From positions 434,001 through 498,000 of the forward strand of contig JBHGNT010000026.1 in the NCBI GenBank assembly GCA_043228905.1: 64,000 nucleotides of DNA, in the 5' to 3' direction. Every line of letters starts with the position of its first letter. The stretch's first letter is position 1. The translations under genes were made by a program, and so were the position numbers. This stretch comes from Azolla caroliniana (taxonomy: Eukaryota > Polypodiophyta). Of this stretch, positions 47,157-61,000 are shown one piece after another. The notes beneath the pieces were generated by a model. The model made no database searches. It saw only the letters and a list, made by a program, of their open reading frames with translations, and was not told the DNA's origin.

Positions 47157-48779
47157 AAATTTCAGGAGGGAGTTGAGAAGAGCTAGTAGGTAAATTATAA
47201 TGTTCATACCTGGTTCGTGTGATATTGGATTTTTGTGTTCAAACATTCGAATCGAAGCTAACAACGCTAGCTATGATATGGAATTACAAAATCAAGATTT
47301 TGAAACTCCAGTCGAGAGACATGATGAAATTGCCAAATTTGACGAGTGACGTTGGAAGAGCGCGTGAGTGAATTAAAATGTTCATACCTGGCTCGTGTGA
47401 TATCGGATTTTTGTGTTCAAACATGGAAATCGAAGCTAACAACGCTAGCTATGATATGGAATTAAAAAATCAATATTTTGAAAATCAGGTCGAGAGGCAT
47501 GACGAAATTAGCAAATTTGAGGAGTGAGTTGAGAGGAGCCCTTGAGTAAATTAAAATGTTCATACCTAGTGAGCGTGATATCGGATTTTTGTGTTCAAAC
47601 ATGCGAATCGAAGCTAACAACGCAAGCTATGATATGGAATTAAAAAATCAAGATTTTGAAACTCAGGTCGAGAGACATGACGAAATTAGCAACCTTGACG
47701 AGGGAGTTGAGAGGAGCCCTTAAGTAAATAAAAATGTTCATACCTAGCTCGTGTGAGATCGGATTTTTGTGTTCAAACATGCGAATCGAAGCTAACAACG
47801 CTAGCTGTGATTTGGAATTAAAAAATCAAGATTTTGCAACTCAAGTCGAGAGACATGACGAAATTAGCAAATTTGAGGAGTGACTTGAGAGGAGCCCTTG
47901 AGTAAATTAAAATGTTCATACCTAGCGAGTGTGATATCGGATTTTTGTGTACAAACATGCGAATCGAAGCTAACAACGCTAGCTATGATATGGAATTAAA
48001 AAATCAAGATTTTGAAACTCAGGTCGAGAGACATGACGAAATTTCCAAATTTCACGAGGGAGTTGACAAGAGCTAGTAGGTAAATTATAATGTTCATACC
48101 TGGTTCGTGTGATATCGGATTTTTGTGTTCAAACATGCGAATCGAAGCTAACAACGCTAGCTATGATATGGAATTACAAAATCAAGATTTTGAAACTCAG
48201 GTCGAGAGACATGACGAAATTACCAAATTTGAGGAGGGAGTTGAGAGGGGCCCTTGAGTAAATTAAAATGTTCATACCTAGCGAGTGTGATATCGGATTT
48301 TTGTGTTCAAACATGCGAATCGAAGCTAACAATGCTAGCTGTGATTTGGAATTAAAAAATCAAGATTTTGATACTCAGGTCGAGAGACATGACGAAATTA
48401 GCAAATTTGAGGAGTGAGTTGAGAGGAGCCCTTGAGTAAATTAAAATGGTCATACCTAGCGAGTGTGATATCGGATTTTTGTGTTCAAACATGCGAATCG
48501 AAGCTAACAACGCTAGCTGTGATTTGGAATTAAAAAATCAAGATTTTGATACTCAGGTCGAGAGACATGACGAAATTAGCAAATTTGAGGAGTGAGTTGA
48601 GAGGAGCCCTTGAGTAAATTAAAATGGTCATACCTAGCGAGTGTGATATCGGATTTTTGTGTACAAACATGCGAATCGAAGCTAACAACGCTAGCTATGA
48701 TATGGAATTAAAAAATCAAGATTTTGAAACTCAGGTCGAGAGACATGACGAAATTTCCAAATTTCAGGAGGGAGTTGAC

Positions 48780-51700
48780 AAGAGCTAGTAGGTAAATTAT
48801 AATGTTCATACCTGGTTCGTGTGATATCGGATTTTTGTGTTCAAACATGCGAATCGAAGCTAACAACGCTAGCTATGATATGGAATTACAAAATCAAGAT
48901 TTTGAAACTCAGGTCGAGAGACATGACGAAATTACCAAATTTCAGGAGGGAGTTGAGAGGAGCCCTTGAGTAAATTAAAATGTTCATACCTAGCGAGTGT
49001 GATATCGCACTTTTGTGTACAAACATGCGAATCGAAGCTAACAACGCTAGCTATGATATGGAATTAAAAAATCAAGATTTTGAAACTCAGGTCGAGAGAC
49101 ATGACGAAATTACCAAATTTGAGGAGTGAGTTGAGAGGAGCCCTTGAATAATTTAAAATGGTCATACCTAGCGAGTGTGATATCGGATTTTTGTGTACAA
49201 ACATGCGAATCGAAGCTAACAACGCTAGCTATGATATGGAATTAAAAAATCAAGAGTTTGAAACTCAGGTCGAGAGACATGACGAAATTTCCAAATTTCA
49301 GGAGGGAGTTGAGAAGAGCTAGTAGGTAAATTATAATGTTCATACCTAGTTCGTGTGATATCGGATTTTTGTGTTCAAACATTCGAATCGAAGGTAACAA
49401 CGCTAGCTATGATATGGAATTAAAAAATCAAGATTTTGAAACTCCAGTCGAGAGACATGATGAAATTTCCAAATTTGAGGAGTGACGTTGGAAGAGCGCG
49501 TGAGTGAATTAAAATGTTCATACCTGGCTCGTGTGATATCGGATTTTTGTGTTCAAACATGCGAATCGAAGCTAACAACGCTAGCTATGATATGGAATTA
49601 AGAAATCAAGATTTTGACACTCAGGTCGAGAGACATGACGAAATTAGCAAATTTGAGGAGTGAGGTGAGAGGAGCCCTTGAGTAAATTAAAATGGTCATA
49701 CTTAGCGAGTGTGATATCGGATTTTTGTGTACAAACATGCGAATCGAAGCTAACAACGCTAGCTATGATATGGAATTAAAAAATCAAGATTTTGAAACTC
49801 AGGTCGAGAGACATGACGACATTTCCAAATTTCAGGAGGGAGTTGAGAAGAGCTAGTAGGTAAATTATAATGTTCATACCTGGTTCGTGTGATATTGGAT
49901 TTTTGTGTTCAAACATTCGAATCGAAGCTAACAACGCTAGCTATGATATGGAATTACAAAATCAAGATTTTGAAACTCCAGTCGAGAGACATGATGAAAT
50001 TGCCAAATTTGACGAGTGACGTTGGAAGAGCGCGTGAGTGAATTAAAATGTTCATACCTGGCTCGTGTGATATCGGATTTTTGTGTTCAAACATGCAAAT
50101 CGAAGCTAACAACGCTAGCTATGATATGGAATTAAAAAATCAATATTTTGAAAATCAGGTCGAGAGGCATGACGAAATTAGCAAATTTGAGGAGTGAGTT
50201 GAGAGGAGCCCTTGAGTAAATTAAAATGTTCATACCTAGTGAGCGTGATATCGGATTTTTGTGTTCAAACATGCGAATCGAAGCTAACAACGCTAGCTAT
50301 GATATGGAATTAAAAAATCAAGATTTTGAAACTAAGGTTGAGAGACATGACGAAATTAGCAAATTTGAGGAGTGACTTTGGAAGAGCGCGTGAGTGAATT
50401 AAAATGTTCATACCTGGCTCGTGTGATATCGGATTTTTGTGTTCAAACATGCTAATCGAAGCTAACAACGCTAGCTATGATATGGAATTAAAAAATCAAG
50501 ATTTTGAAACTCAGGTCCAGATACATGACGAAATTAGCAAATTTGAGGAGTGAGTTGAGAGGAGCCCTTGAGTAAATTAAAATGTTCATACATAGCGAGT
50601 GTGATATCGGATTTTTGTGTGCAAACATGCGAATCGAAGCTAACAACGCTAGCTATGATATGGAATTAAAAAATCAAGATTTTGAAACTCAGGTCGAGAG
50701 ACATGACGAAATTACCAAATTTGAGGAGGGGGTTGAGAGGGGCCCTTGAGTAAATTAAAATGTTCATACCTAGCTCGTGTGATATCGGATTTTTGTGTTC
50801 AAACATGCGAATCGAAGCTAACAACGCTAGCTATGATATGGAATAAAAAAAACAAGATTTTGAAACTCAGGTCGAGAGACATGACGAAATTACCAAATTT
50901 GAGGAGTGAGTTGAGAGGAGCCCTTGAGTAAATTAAAATGGTCATACCTAGCGAGTGTAATATCGGATTTTTGTGTACAAACATGCGAATCGAAGCTAAC
51001 AACGCTAGCTATGATATGGAATTAAAAAATCAAGATTTTGAAACTCAGGTCGAGAGACATGACGACATTTCCAAATTTCAGGAGGGAGTAGAGAAGAGCT
51101 AGTAGGTAAATTATAATGTTCATACCTGGTTCGTGTGATATTGGATTTTTGTGTTCAAACATTCGAATCGAAGCTAACAACGCTAGCTATGATATGGAAT
51201 TACAAAATCAAGATTTTGAAACTCAGGTCGAGAGACTTGATGAAATTGCCAAATTTGAGGAGTGACGTTGGAAGAGCGCGTGAGTGAATTAAAATGTTCA
51301 TACCTGGCTCGTGTGATATCGGATTTTTGTGTTCAAACATGCAAATCGAAGCTAACAACGCTAGCTATGATATAGAATTAAAAAATAAAGATTTTGAAAC
51401 TCAGGTCGAGAGACATGACGAAATTACCAAATTTGATGAGTGAGTTGAGAGGAGCCCTTGAGTAAATTAAAATGGTCATACCTAGCGAGTGTAATATCGG
51501 ATTTTTGTGTACAAACATGCGAATCGAAGCTAACAACGCTAGCAATGATATGGAATTAAAAAATCAAGATTTTGAAACTCAGGTCGAGAGACATGACGAA
51601 ATTACCAAATTTGAGGAGGGAGTTGAGAAGAGCTAGTAGGTAAATTATAATGTTCATACCTGGCTCGTGTGATATCGGTTTTTTGTGTTCAAACATGCAA

Positions 51701-54213
51701 ATCGAAGCTAACAACGCTAGCTATGATATAGAATTAAAAAATAAAGATTTTGAAACTCAGGTCGAGAGACATGACGAAATTACCAAATTTGAGGAGGGGG
51801 TTGAGAGGGGCCCTTGAGTAAATTAAAATGTTCATACCTAGCTCGTGTGATATCGGATTTTTGTGTTCAAACATGCGAATCGAAGCTAACAACGCTAGCT
51901 ATGATATGGAATAAAAAAAACAAGATTTTGAAACTCAGGTCGAGAGACATGACGAAATTACCAAATTTGAGGAGTGAGTTGAGAGGAGCCCTTGAGTAAA
52001 TTAAAATGGTCATACCTAGCTAGTGTGATATCGGATTTTTGTGTTCAAACATGCGAATCGAAGCTAACAACGTTAGCTATGATATGGAATTAAAAAATCA
52101 AGATTTTGAAACTCAGGTCGAGAGACATGACGAAATTTCCAAATTTCAGGAGGGAGTTGAGAAGAGCTAGTAGGTAAATTATAATGTTCATACCTAGCTC
52201 GTGTTATATCGGATTTTTGTGTTCAAACATGCGAATCGAAGCTAACAACGCTAGCAATGATATGGAATTAAAAAATCAAGATTTTGAAACTCAGGTCGAG
52301 AGACATGACGAAATTACCAAATTTGAGGAGGGAGTTGAGAAGAGCTAGTAGGTAAATTATAATGTTCATACCTGGCTCGTGTGATATCGGTTTTTTGTGT
52401 TCAAACATGCAAATCGAAGCTAACAACGCTAGCTATGATATAGAATTAAAAAATAAAGATTTTGAAACTCAGGTCGAGAGACATGACGAAATTACCAAAT
52501 TTGAGGAGTGAGTTGAGAGGAGCCCTTGAGTAAATTAAAATGGTCATACCTAGCGAGTGTAATATCGGATTTTTGTGTACAAACATGCGAATCGAAGCTA
52601 ACAACGCTAGCTATGATATGGAATTACAAAATCAAGATTTTGAAACTCAGGTCGAGAGATATGACGAAATTAGCAAATTTGAGGAGTGAGTTGAGAGGAG
52701 CCCTTGAGTAAATTAAAATGGTCATACCTAGCGAGTGTAATATCGGATTTTTGTGTACAAACATGCGAATCGAAGCTAACAAGGCTAGCTATGATATGGA
52801 ATTACAAAATCAAGATTTTGAAACTCAGGTCGAGAGATATGACGAAATTAGCAAATTTGAGGAGTGAGTTGAGAGGAGCCCTTGAGTAAATTAAAATGGT
52901 CATACCTAGCGAGTGTGATATCGGATTTTTGTGTTCAAACATGCGAATCTAAGCTAAATACGCTAGCTATGATATGGAATTAAAAAATCAAGATTTTGAA
53001 TCTCAGGTCGAGAGACATGACGAAATTACCAAATTTGAGGAGCGAGTTAAGAAGAGCTATTAGGTAAATTACAATGTTCATACCTGGCTCGTGTGATATC
53101 GGTTTTTTGTGTTCAAACATGCGAATCGAAGCTAACAATGCTAGCTATGATATGGAATTAAAAAATCAAGATTTTGAAACTCAGGTCGAGAGACATGACG
53201 AAATTTCCAAATTTCAGGAGGGAGTTGAGAAGAGCTAGTAGGTAAATTAAAATGGTTATACCTAGCGAGTGTGATATCGGATTTTTGTGTTCAAACATGC
53301 GAATCGAAGCTAATAACGCTAGCTATGATATGGAATTAAAAAATCAAGATTTTGCAACTCAAGTCGAGAGACATAAAGAAATTACCAAATTTGAGGAGTG
53401 AGGTTGGAAGAGCGCGTGAGTGAATTAAAATGTTCATACCTGGCTCGTGTGATATCGGATTTTTGTGTTCAAACATGCGAATCGAAGCTAACAACGCTAG
53501 CAATGATATGGAATTAAGAAATCAAGATTTTGAAACTCAGGTCGAGAGACATGACGAAATTAGCAAATTTGAGGAGTGAGTTGAGAGGAGCCCTTGAGTA
53601 AATTAAAATGGTCATACCTAGCGAGTGTGATATCGGATTTTTGTGTACAAACATGCGAATCGAAGCTAACAACGCTAGCTATGATATGGAATTAAAAAAT
53701 CAAGATTTTGAAACCCAGGTCGAGAGACATGACGAAATTAGCAAATTTGAGGAGTGAGTTAGGAGGAGCCCTTGAGTAAATTAAAATGGTCATACCTAGC
53801 GAGTGTGATATCGGATTTTTGTGTACAAACATGCGAATCGAAGCTAACAACGCTAGCTATGATATGGAATTAAAAAATCAAGATTTTGAAACTCAGGTCG
53901 AGAGACATGACGACATTTCCAAATTTCAGGAGGGAGTAGAGAAGAGCTTGTAGGTAAATTATAATGTTCATACCTGGTTCGTGTGTATTGGATTTTTGTG
54001 TTCAAACATTCGAATCGAAGCTAACAACGCTAGCTATGATATGGAATTACAAAATCAAGATTTTGAAACTCCAGTCGAGAGACATGATAAAATTACCAAA
54101 TTTGAGGAGTGACGTTGGAAGAGCGCGTGAGTGAATTAAAATGTTCATACCTGGCTCGTGTGATATCGGATTTTTGTGTTCAAACATGCGAATCGAAGCT
54201 AACAACGCTAGCT
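48780..54213 (+). repeat. Mosaic monomers inside 9.8-kb copy A
   Basis: Units in mixed order between the 11-mer HOR and the end of the duplicated segment seen in both copies. Markers include AAGGTAACAACG (49,394), AAGAAATCAAG with GACACTCAGG (about 49,600), GTCCAGATACATG (50,515), GTGTAATATCGG, CTAGCAATG, CGTTAGC and GTGTGTATTGG, a 1-bp deletion near 53,986. The adjacent monomers beginning at 52,526 and 52,704 differ essentially only by AACGCT against AAGGCT, so one is a fresh single-monomer duplicate. Confidence 0.8.
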
Positions 54214-55077
54214 ATCATATGGAATTAAGAAATCAAGATTTTGACACTGAGGTCGAGAGACATGACGAAATTAGCAAATTTGAGGAGTGAGTTGAGAGGA
54301 TCCCTTGAGTAAATTAAAATGGTCATACCTAGCGAGTGTGATATCGGATTTTTGTGTTCAAACATGCGAATCGAAGCTAACAACGCTAGCTATGATATGG
54401 AATTAAAAAATCAAGATTTTGAAACTCAGGTCCAGATACATGACGAAATTAGCAAATTTGAGGAGTGAGTTGAGAGGAGCCCTTGAGTAAATTAAAATGT
54501 TCATACATAGCGAGTGTGATATCGGATTTTTGTGTGCAAACATGCGAATCGAAGCTAACAACGCTAGCTATGATATGGAATTAAAAAATCAAGATTTTGA
54601 AACTCAGGTCGAGAGACATGACGAAATTACCAAATTTGAGGAGGGGGTTGAGAGGGGCCCTTGAGTAAATTAAAATGTTCATACCTAGCTCGTGTGATAT
54701 CGGATTTTTGTGTTCAAACATGCGAATCGAAGCTAACAACGCTAGCTATGATATGGAATAAAAAAAACAAGATTTTGAAACTCAGGTCGAGAGACATGAC
54801 GAAATTACCAAATTTGAGGAGTGAGTTGAGAGGAGCCCTTGAGTAAATTAAAATGGTCATACCTAGCTAGTGTGATATCGGATTTTTGTGTTCAAACATG
54901 CGAATCGAAGCTAACAACGTTAGCTATGATATGGAATTAAAAAATCAAGATTTTGAAACTCAGGTCGAGAGACATGACGAAATTTCCAAATTTCAGGAGG
55001 GAGTTGAGAAGAGCTAGTAGGTAAATTATAATGTTCATACCTAGCTCGTGTTATATCGGATTTTTGTGTTCAAACAT

Positions 55078-58000
55078 GCGAATCGAAGCTAACAACGCTA
55101 GCTATGATATGGAATTACAAAATCAAGATTTTGAAACTCCAGTCGAGAGACATGATGAAATTTCCAAATTTGACGAGTGACGTTGGAAGAGCGCGTGAGT
55201 GAATTAAAATGTTCATACCTGGCTCGTGTGATATCGGATTTTTGTGTTCAAACATGGAAATCGAAGCTAACAACGCTAGCTATGATATGGAATTAAAAAA
55301 TCAATATTTTGAAAATCAGGTCGAGAGGCATGACGAAATTAGCAAATTTGAGGAGTGAGTTGAGAGGAGCCCTTGAGTAAATTAAAATGTTCATACCTAG
55401 TGAGCGTGATATCGGATTTTTGTGTTCAAACATGCGAATCGAAGCTAACAACACAAGCTATGATATGGAATTAAAAAATCAAGATTTTGAAACTCAGGTC
55501 GAGAGACATGACGAAATTAGCAACCTTGACGAGGGAGTTGAGAGGAGCCCTTAAGTAAATAAAAATGTTCATACCTAGCTCGTGTGATATCGGATTTTTG
55601 TGTTCAAACATGCGAATCGAAGCTAACAACGCTAGCTGTGATTTGGAATTAAAAAATCAAGATTTTGCAACTCAAGTCGAGAGACATGACGAAATTAGCA
55701 AATTTGAGGAGTGACTTGAGAGGAGCCCTTGAGTAAATTAAAATGTTCATACCTAGCGAGTGTGATATCGGATTTTTGTGTACAAACATGCGAATCGAAG
55801 CTAACAACGCTAGCTATGATATGGAATTAAAAAATCAAGATTTTGAAACTCAGGTCGAGAGACATGACGAAATTTCCAAATTTCACGAGGGAGTTGACAA
55901 GAGCTAGTAGGTAAATTATAATGTTCATACCTGGTTCGTGTGATATCGGATTTTTGTGTTCAAACATGCGAATCGAAGCTAACAACGCTAGCTATGATAT
56001 GGAATTACAAAATCAAGATTTTGAAACTCAGGTCGAGAGACATGACGAAATTACCAAATTTGAGGAGGGAGTTGAGAGGGGCCCTTGAGTAAATTAAAAT
56101 GTTCATACCTAGCGAGTGTGATATCGGATTTTTGTGTTCAAACATGCGAATCGAAGCTAACAACGCTAGCTGTGATTTGGAATTAAAAAATCAAGATTTT
56201 GATACTCAAGTCGAGAGACATGACGAAATTAGCAAATTTGAGGAGTGAGTTGAGAGGAGCCCTTGAGTAAATTAAAATGGTCATACCTAGCGAGTGTGAT
56301 ATCGGATTTTTGTGTTCAAACATGCGAATCGAAGCTAACAACGCTAGCTGTGATTTGGAATTAAAAAATCAAGATTTTGATACTCAGGTCGAGAGACATG
56401 ACGAAATTAGCAAATTTGAGGAGTGAGTTGAGAGGAGCCCTTGAGTAAATTAAAATGGTCATACCTAGCGAGTGTGATATCGGATTTTTGTGTACAAACA
56501 TGCGAATCGAAGCTAACAACGCTAGCTATGATATGGAATTAAAAAATCAAGATTTTGAAACTCAGGTCGAGAGACATGACGAAATTTCCAAATTTCAGGA
56601 GGGAGTTGACAAGGAGCCCTTGAGTAAATTAAAATGGTCATACCTAGCGAGTGTGATATCGGATTTTTGTGTACAAACATGCGAATCGAAGCTAACAACG
56701 CTAGCTATGATATGGAATTAAAAAATCAAGATTTTGAAACTCAGGTCGAGAGACATGACGAAATTACCAAATTTGAGGAGTGAGTTGAGAGGAGCCCTTG
56801 AGTAAATTAAAATGGTCATACCTAGCGAGTGTGATATCGGATTTTTGTGTACAAACATGCGAATCGAAGCTAACAACGCTAGCTATGATATGGAATTAAA
56901 AAATCAAGATTTTGAAACTCAGGTCGAGAGACATGACATTTCCAAATTTCAGGAGGGAGTTGAGAAGAGCTAGTAGGTAAATTATAATGTTCATACCTGG
57001 TTCGTGTGATATTGGATTTTTGTGTTCAAACATTCGAATCGAAGCTAACAACGCTAGCTATGATATGGAATTACAAAATCAAGATTTTGAAACTCCAGTC
57101 GAGAGACATGATGAAATTGCCAAATTTGACGAGTGACGTTGGAAGAGCGCGTGAGTGAATTAAAATGTTCATACCTGGCTCGTGTGATATCGGATTTTTG
57201 TGTTCAAACATGGAAATCGAAGCTAACAACGCTAGCTATGATATGGAATTAAAAAATCAATATTTTGAAAATCAGGTCGAGAGGCATGACGAAATTAGCA
57301 AATTTGAGGAGTGAGTTGAGAGGAGCCCTTGAGTAAATTAAAATGTTCATACCTAGTGAGCGTGATATCGGATTTTTGTGTTCAAACATGCGAATCGAAG
57401 CTAACAACGCAAGCTATGATATGGAATTAAAAAATCAAGATTTTGAAACTCAGGTCGAGAGACATGACGAAATTAGCAACCTTGACGAGGGAGTTGAGAG
57501 GAGCCCTTAAGTAAATAAAAATGTTCATACCTAGCTCGTCTGATATCGGATTTTTGTGTTCAAACATGCGAATCGAAGCTAACAACGCTAGCTGTGATTT
57601 GGAATTAAAAAATCAAGATTTTGCAACTCAAGTCGAGAGACATGACGAAATTAGCAAATTTGAGGAGTGACTTGAGAGGAGCCCTTGAGTAAATTAAAAT
57701 GTTCATACCTAGCGAGTGTGATATCGGATTTTTGTGTACAAACATGCGAATCGAAGCTAACAACGCTAGCTATGATATGGAATTAAAAAATCAAGATTTT
57801 GAAACTCAGGTCGAGAGACATGACGAAATTTCCAAATTTCACGAGGGAGTTGACAAGAGCTAGTAGGTAAATTATAATGTTCATACCTGGTTCGTGTGAT
57901 ATCGGATTTTTGTGTTCAAACATGCGAATCGAAGCTAACAACACTAGCTATGATATGGAATTACAAAATCAAGATTTTGAAACTCAGGTCGAGAGACATG

Positions 58001-61000
58001 ACGAAATTACCAAATTTGAGGAGGGAGTTGAGAGGGGCCCTTGAGTAAATTAAAATGTTCATACCTAGCGAGTGTGATATCGGATTTTTGTGTTCAAACA
58101 TGCGAATCGAAGCTAACAATGCTAGCTGTGATTTGGAATTAAAAAATCAAGATTTTGATACTCAGGTCGAGAGACATGACGAAATTAGCAAATTTGAGGA
58201 GTGAGTTGAGAGGAGCCCTTGAGTAAATTAAAATGGTCATACCTAGCGAGTGTGATATCGGATTTTTGTGTTCAAACATGCGAATCGAAGCTAACAACGC
58301 TAGCTGTGATTTGGAATTAAAAAATCAAGATTTTGATACTCAGGTCGAGAGACATGACGAAATTAGCAAATTTGAGGAGTGAGTTGAGAGGAGCCCTTGA
58401 GTAAATTAAAATGGTCATACCTAGCGAGTGTGATATCGGATTTTTGTGTACAAACATGCGAATCGAAGCTAACAACGCTAGCTATGATATGGAATTAAAA
58501 AATCAAGATTTTGAAACTCAGGTCGAGAGACATGACGAAATTTCCAAATTTCAGGAGGGAGTTGACAAGAGCTAGTAGGTAAATTATAATGTTCATACCT
58601 GGTTCGTGTGATATCGGATTTTTGTGTTCAAACATGCGAATCGAAGCTAACAACGCTAGCTATGATATGGAATTACAAAATCAAGATTTTGAAACTCAGG
58701 TCGAGAGACATGACGAAATTACCAAATTTCAGGAGGGAGTTGAGAGGAGCCCTTGAGTAAATCAAAATGTTCATACCTAGCGAGTGTGATATCGCACTTT
58801 TGTGTACAAACATGCGAATCGAAGCTAACAACGCTAGCTATGATATGGAATTAAAAAATCAAGATTTTGAAACTCAGGTCGAGAGACATGACGAAATTAC
58901 CAAATTTGAGGAGTGAGTTGAGAGGAGCCCTTGAATAATTTAAAATGGTCATACCTAGCGAGTGTGATATCGGATTTTTGTGTACAAACATGCGAATCGA
59001 AGCTAACAACGCTAGCTATGATATGGAATTAAAAAATCAAGAGTTTGAAACTCAGGTCGAGAGACATGACAAAATTTCCAAATTTCAGGAGGGAGTTGAG
59101 AAGAGCTAGTAGGTAAATTATAATGTTCATACCTAGTTCGTGTGATATCGGATTTTTGTGTTCAAACATTCGAATCGAAGGTAACAACGCTAGCTATGAT
59201 ATGGAATTAAAAAATCAAGATTTTGAAACTCCAGTCGAGAGACATGAGGAAATTTCCAAATTTGAGGAGTGACGTTGGAAGAGCGCGTGAGTGAATTAAA
59301 ATGTTCATACCTGGCTCGTGTGATATCGGATTTTTGTGTTCAAACATGCGAATCGAAGCTAACAACGCTAGCTATGATATGGAATTAAGAAATCAAGATT
59401 TTGACACTCAGGTCGAGAGACATGACGAAATTAGCAAATTTGAGGAGTGAGGTGAGAGGAGCCCTTGAGTAAATTAAAATGGTCATACTTAGCGAGTGTG
59501 ATATCGGATTTTTGTGTACAAACATGCGAATCGAAGCTAACAACGCTAGCTATGATATGGAATTAAAAAATCAAGATTTTGAAACTCAGGTCGAGAGACA
59601 TGACGACATTTCCAAATTTCAGGAGGGAGTTGAGAAGAGCTAGTAGGTAAATTATAATGTTCATACCTGGTTCGTGTGATATTGGATTTTTGTGTTCAAA
59701 CATTCGAATCGAAGCTAACAACGCTAGCTATGATATGGAATTACAAAATCAAGATTTTGAAACTCCAGTCGAGAGACATGATGAAATTGCCAAATTTGAC
59801 GAGTGACGTTGGAAGAGCGCGTGAGTGAATTAAAATGTTCATACCTGGCTCGTGTGATATCGGATTTTTGTGTTCAAACATGCAAATCGAAGCTAACAAC
59901 GCTAGCTATGATATGGAATTAAAAAATCAATATTTTGAAAATCAGGTCGAGAGGCATGACGAAATTAGCAAATTTGAGGAGTGAGTTGAGAGGAGCCCTT
60001 GAGTAAATTAAAATGTTCATACCTAGTGAGCGTGATATCGGATTTTTGTGTTCAAACATGCGAATCGAAGCTAACAACGCTAGCTATGATATGGAATTAA
60101 AAAATCAAGATTTTGAAACTAAGGTTGAGAGACATGACGAAATTAGCAAATTTGAGGAGTGACTTTGGAAGAGCGCGTGAGTGAATTAAAATGTTCATAC
60201 CTGGCTCGTGTGATATCGGATTTTTGTGTTCAAACATGCTAATCGAAGCTAACAACGCTAGCTATGATATGGAATTAAAAAATCAAGATTTTGAAACTCA
60301 GGTCCAGATACATGACGAAATTAGCAAATTTGAGGAGTGAGTTGAGAGGAGCCCTTGAGTAAATTAAAATGTTCATACATAGCGAGTGTGATATCGGATT
60401 TTTGTGTGCAAACATGCGAATCGAAGCTAACAACGCTAGCTATGATATGGAATTAAAAAATCAAGATTTTGAAACTCAGGTCGAGAGACATGACGAAATT
60501 ACCAAATTTGAGGAGGGGGTTGAGAGGGGCCCTTGAGTAAATTAAAATGTTCATACCTAGCTCGTGTGATATCGGATTTTTGTGTTCAAACATGCGAATC
60601 GAAGCTAACAACGCTAGCTATGATATGGAATAAAAAAAACAAGATTTTGAAACTCAGGTCGAGAGACATGACGAAATTACCAAATTTGAGGAGTGAGTTG
60701 AGAGGAGCCCTTGAGTAAATTAAAATGGTCATACCTAGCGAGTGTAATATCGGATTTTTGTGTACAAACATGCGAATCGAAGCTAACAACGCTAGCTATG
60801 ATATGGAATTAAAAAATCAAGAGTTTGAAACTCAGGTCGAGAGACATGACAAAATTTCCAAATTTCAGGAGGGAGTTGAGAAGAGCTAGTAGGTAAATTA
60901 TAATGTTCATACCTAGTTCGTGTGATATCGGATTTTTGTGTTCAAACATTCGAATCGAAGGTAACAACGCTAGCTATGATATGGAATTAAAAAATCAAGA

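Larger units (their letters stand above)
42810..48780 (+). repeat. Second 11-mer HOR, ~1958 bp, three copies
   Basis: The marker AGGCATGACG starts at 43,581, 45,539 and 47,495, giving spacings of 1958 and 1956 bp (11 monomers, the last with +1 and -3 indels). Other markers are GACGACATTTCC, ACATGGAAATCG, AATATTTTGAAAATC, CTAGTGAGCGTG, CGCAAGC, AACCTTGACGAGG, CTTAAGTAAATAAAAATG, GCTGTGATTTGG, TTTCACGAGGG, GTTGACAAG and GATACTCAGG. GATATTGG marks copies one and three but not two, and GTGAGATCGG (43,830 and 47,755) likewise. The markers are absent from the other 11-mer HOR at 6.2-11.2 kb. Confidence 0.87.
45291..55077 (+). repeat. 9787-bp tandem duplication, copy A (55 monomers)
   Basis: The segment from about 45,291 repeats at an exact spacing of 9787 bp from about 55,078. 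The length equals 55 x 178 minus 3, fully explained by the indels it carries: +1 at 46,825, -3 at 47,148 and -1 at 53,986. The left limit was set by comparing 45,241-45,300 with 55,028-55,087: upstream differs (CCTGGTTCG and ATTCGAATC against CCTAGCTCG and ATGCGAATC), downstream agrees. It cuts through the second copy of the 11-mer HOR, so it is younger than that HOR. Confidence 0.9.
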
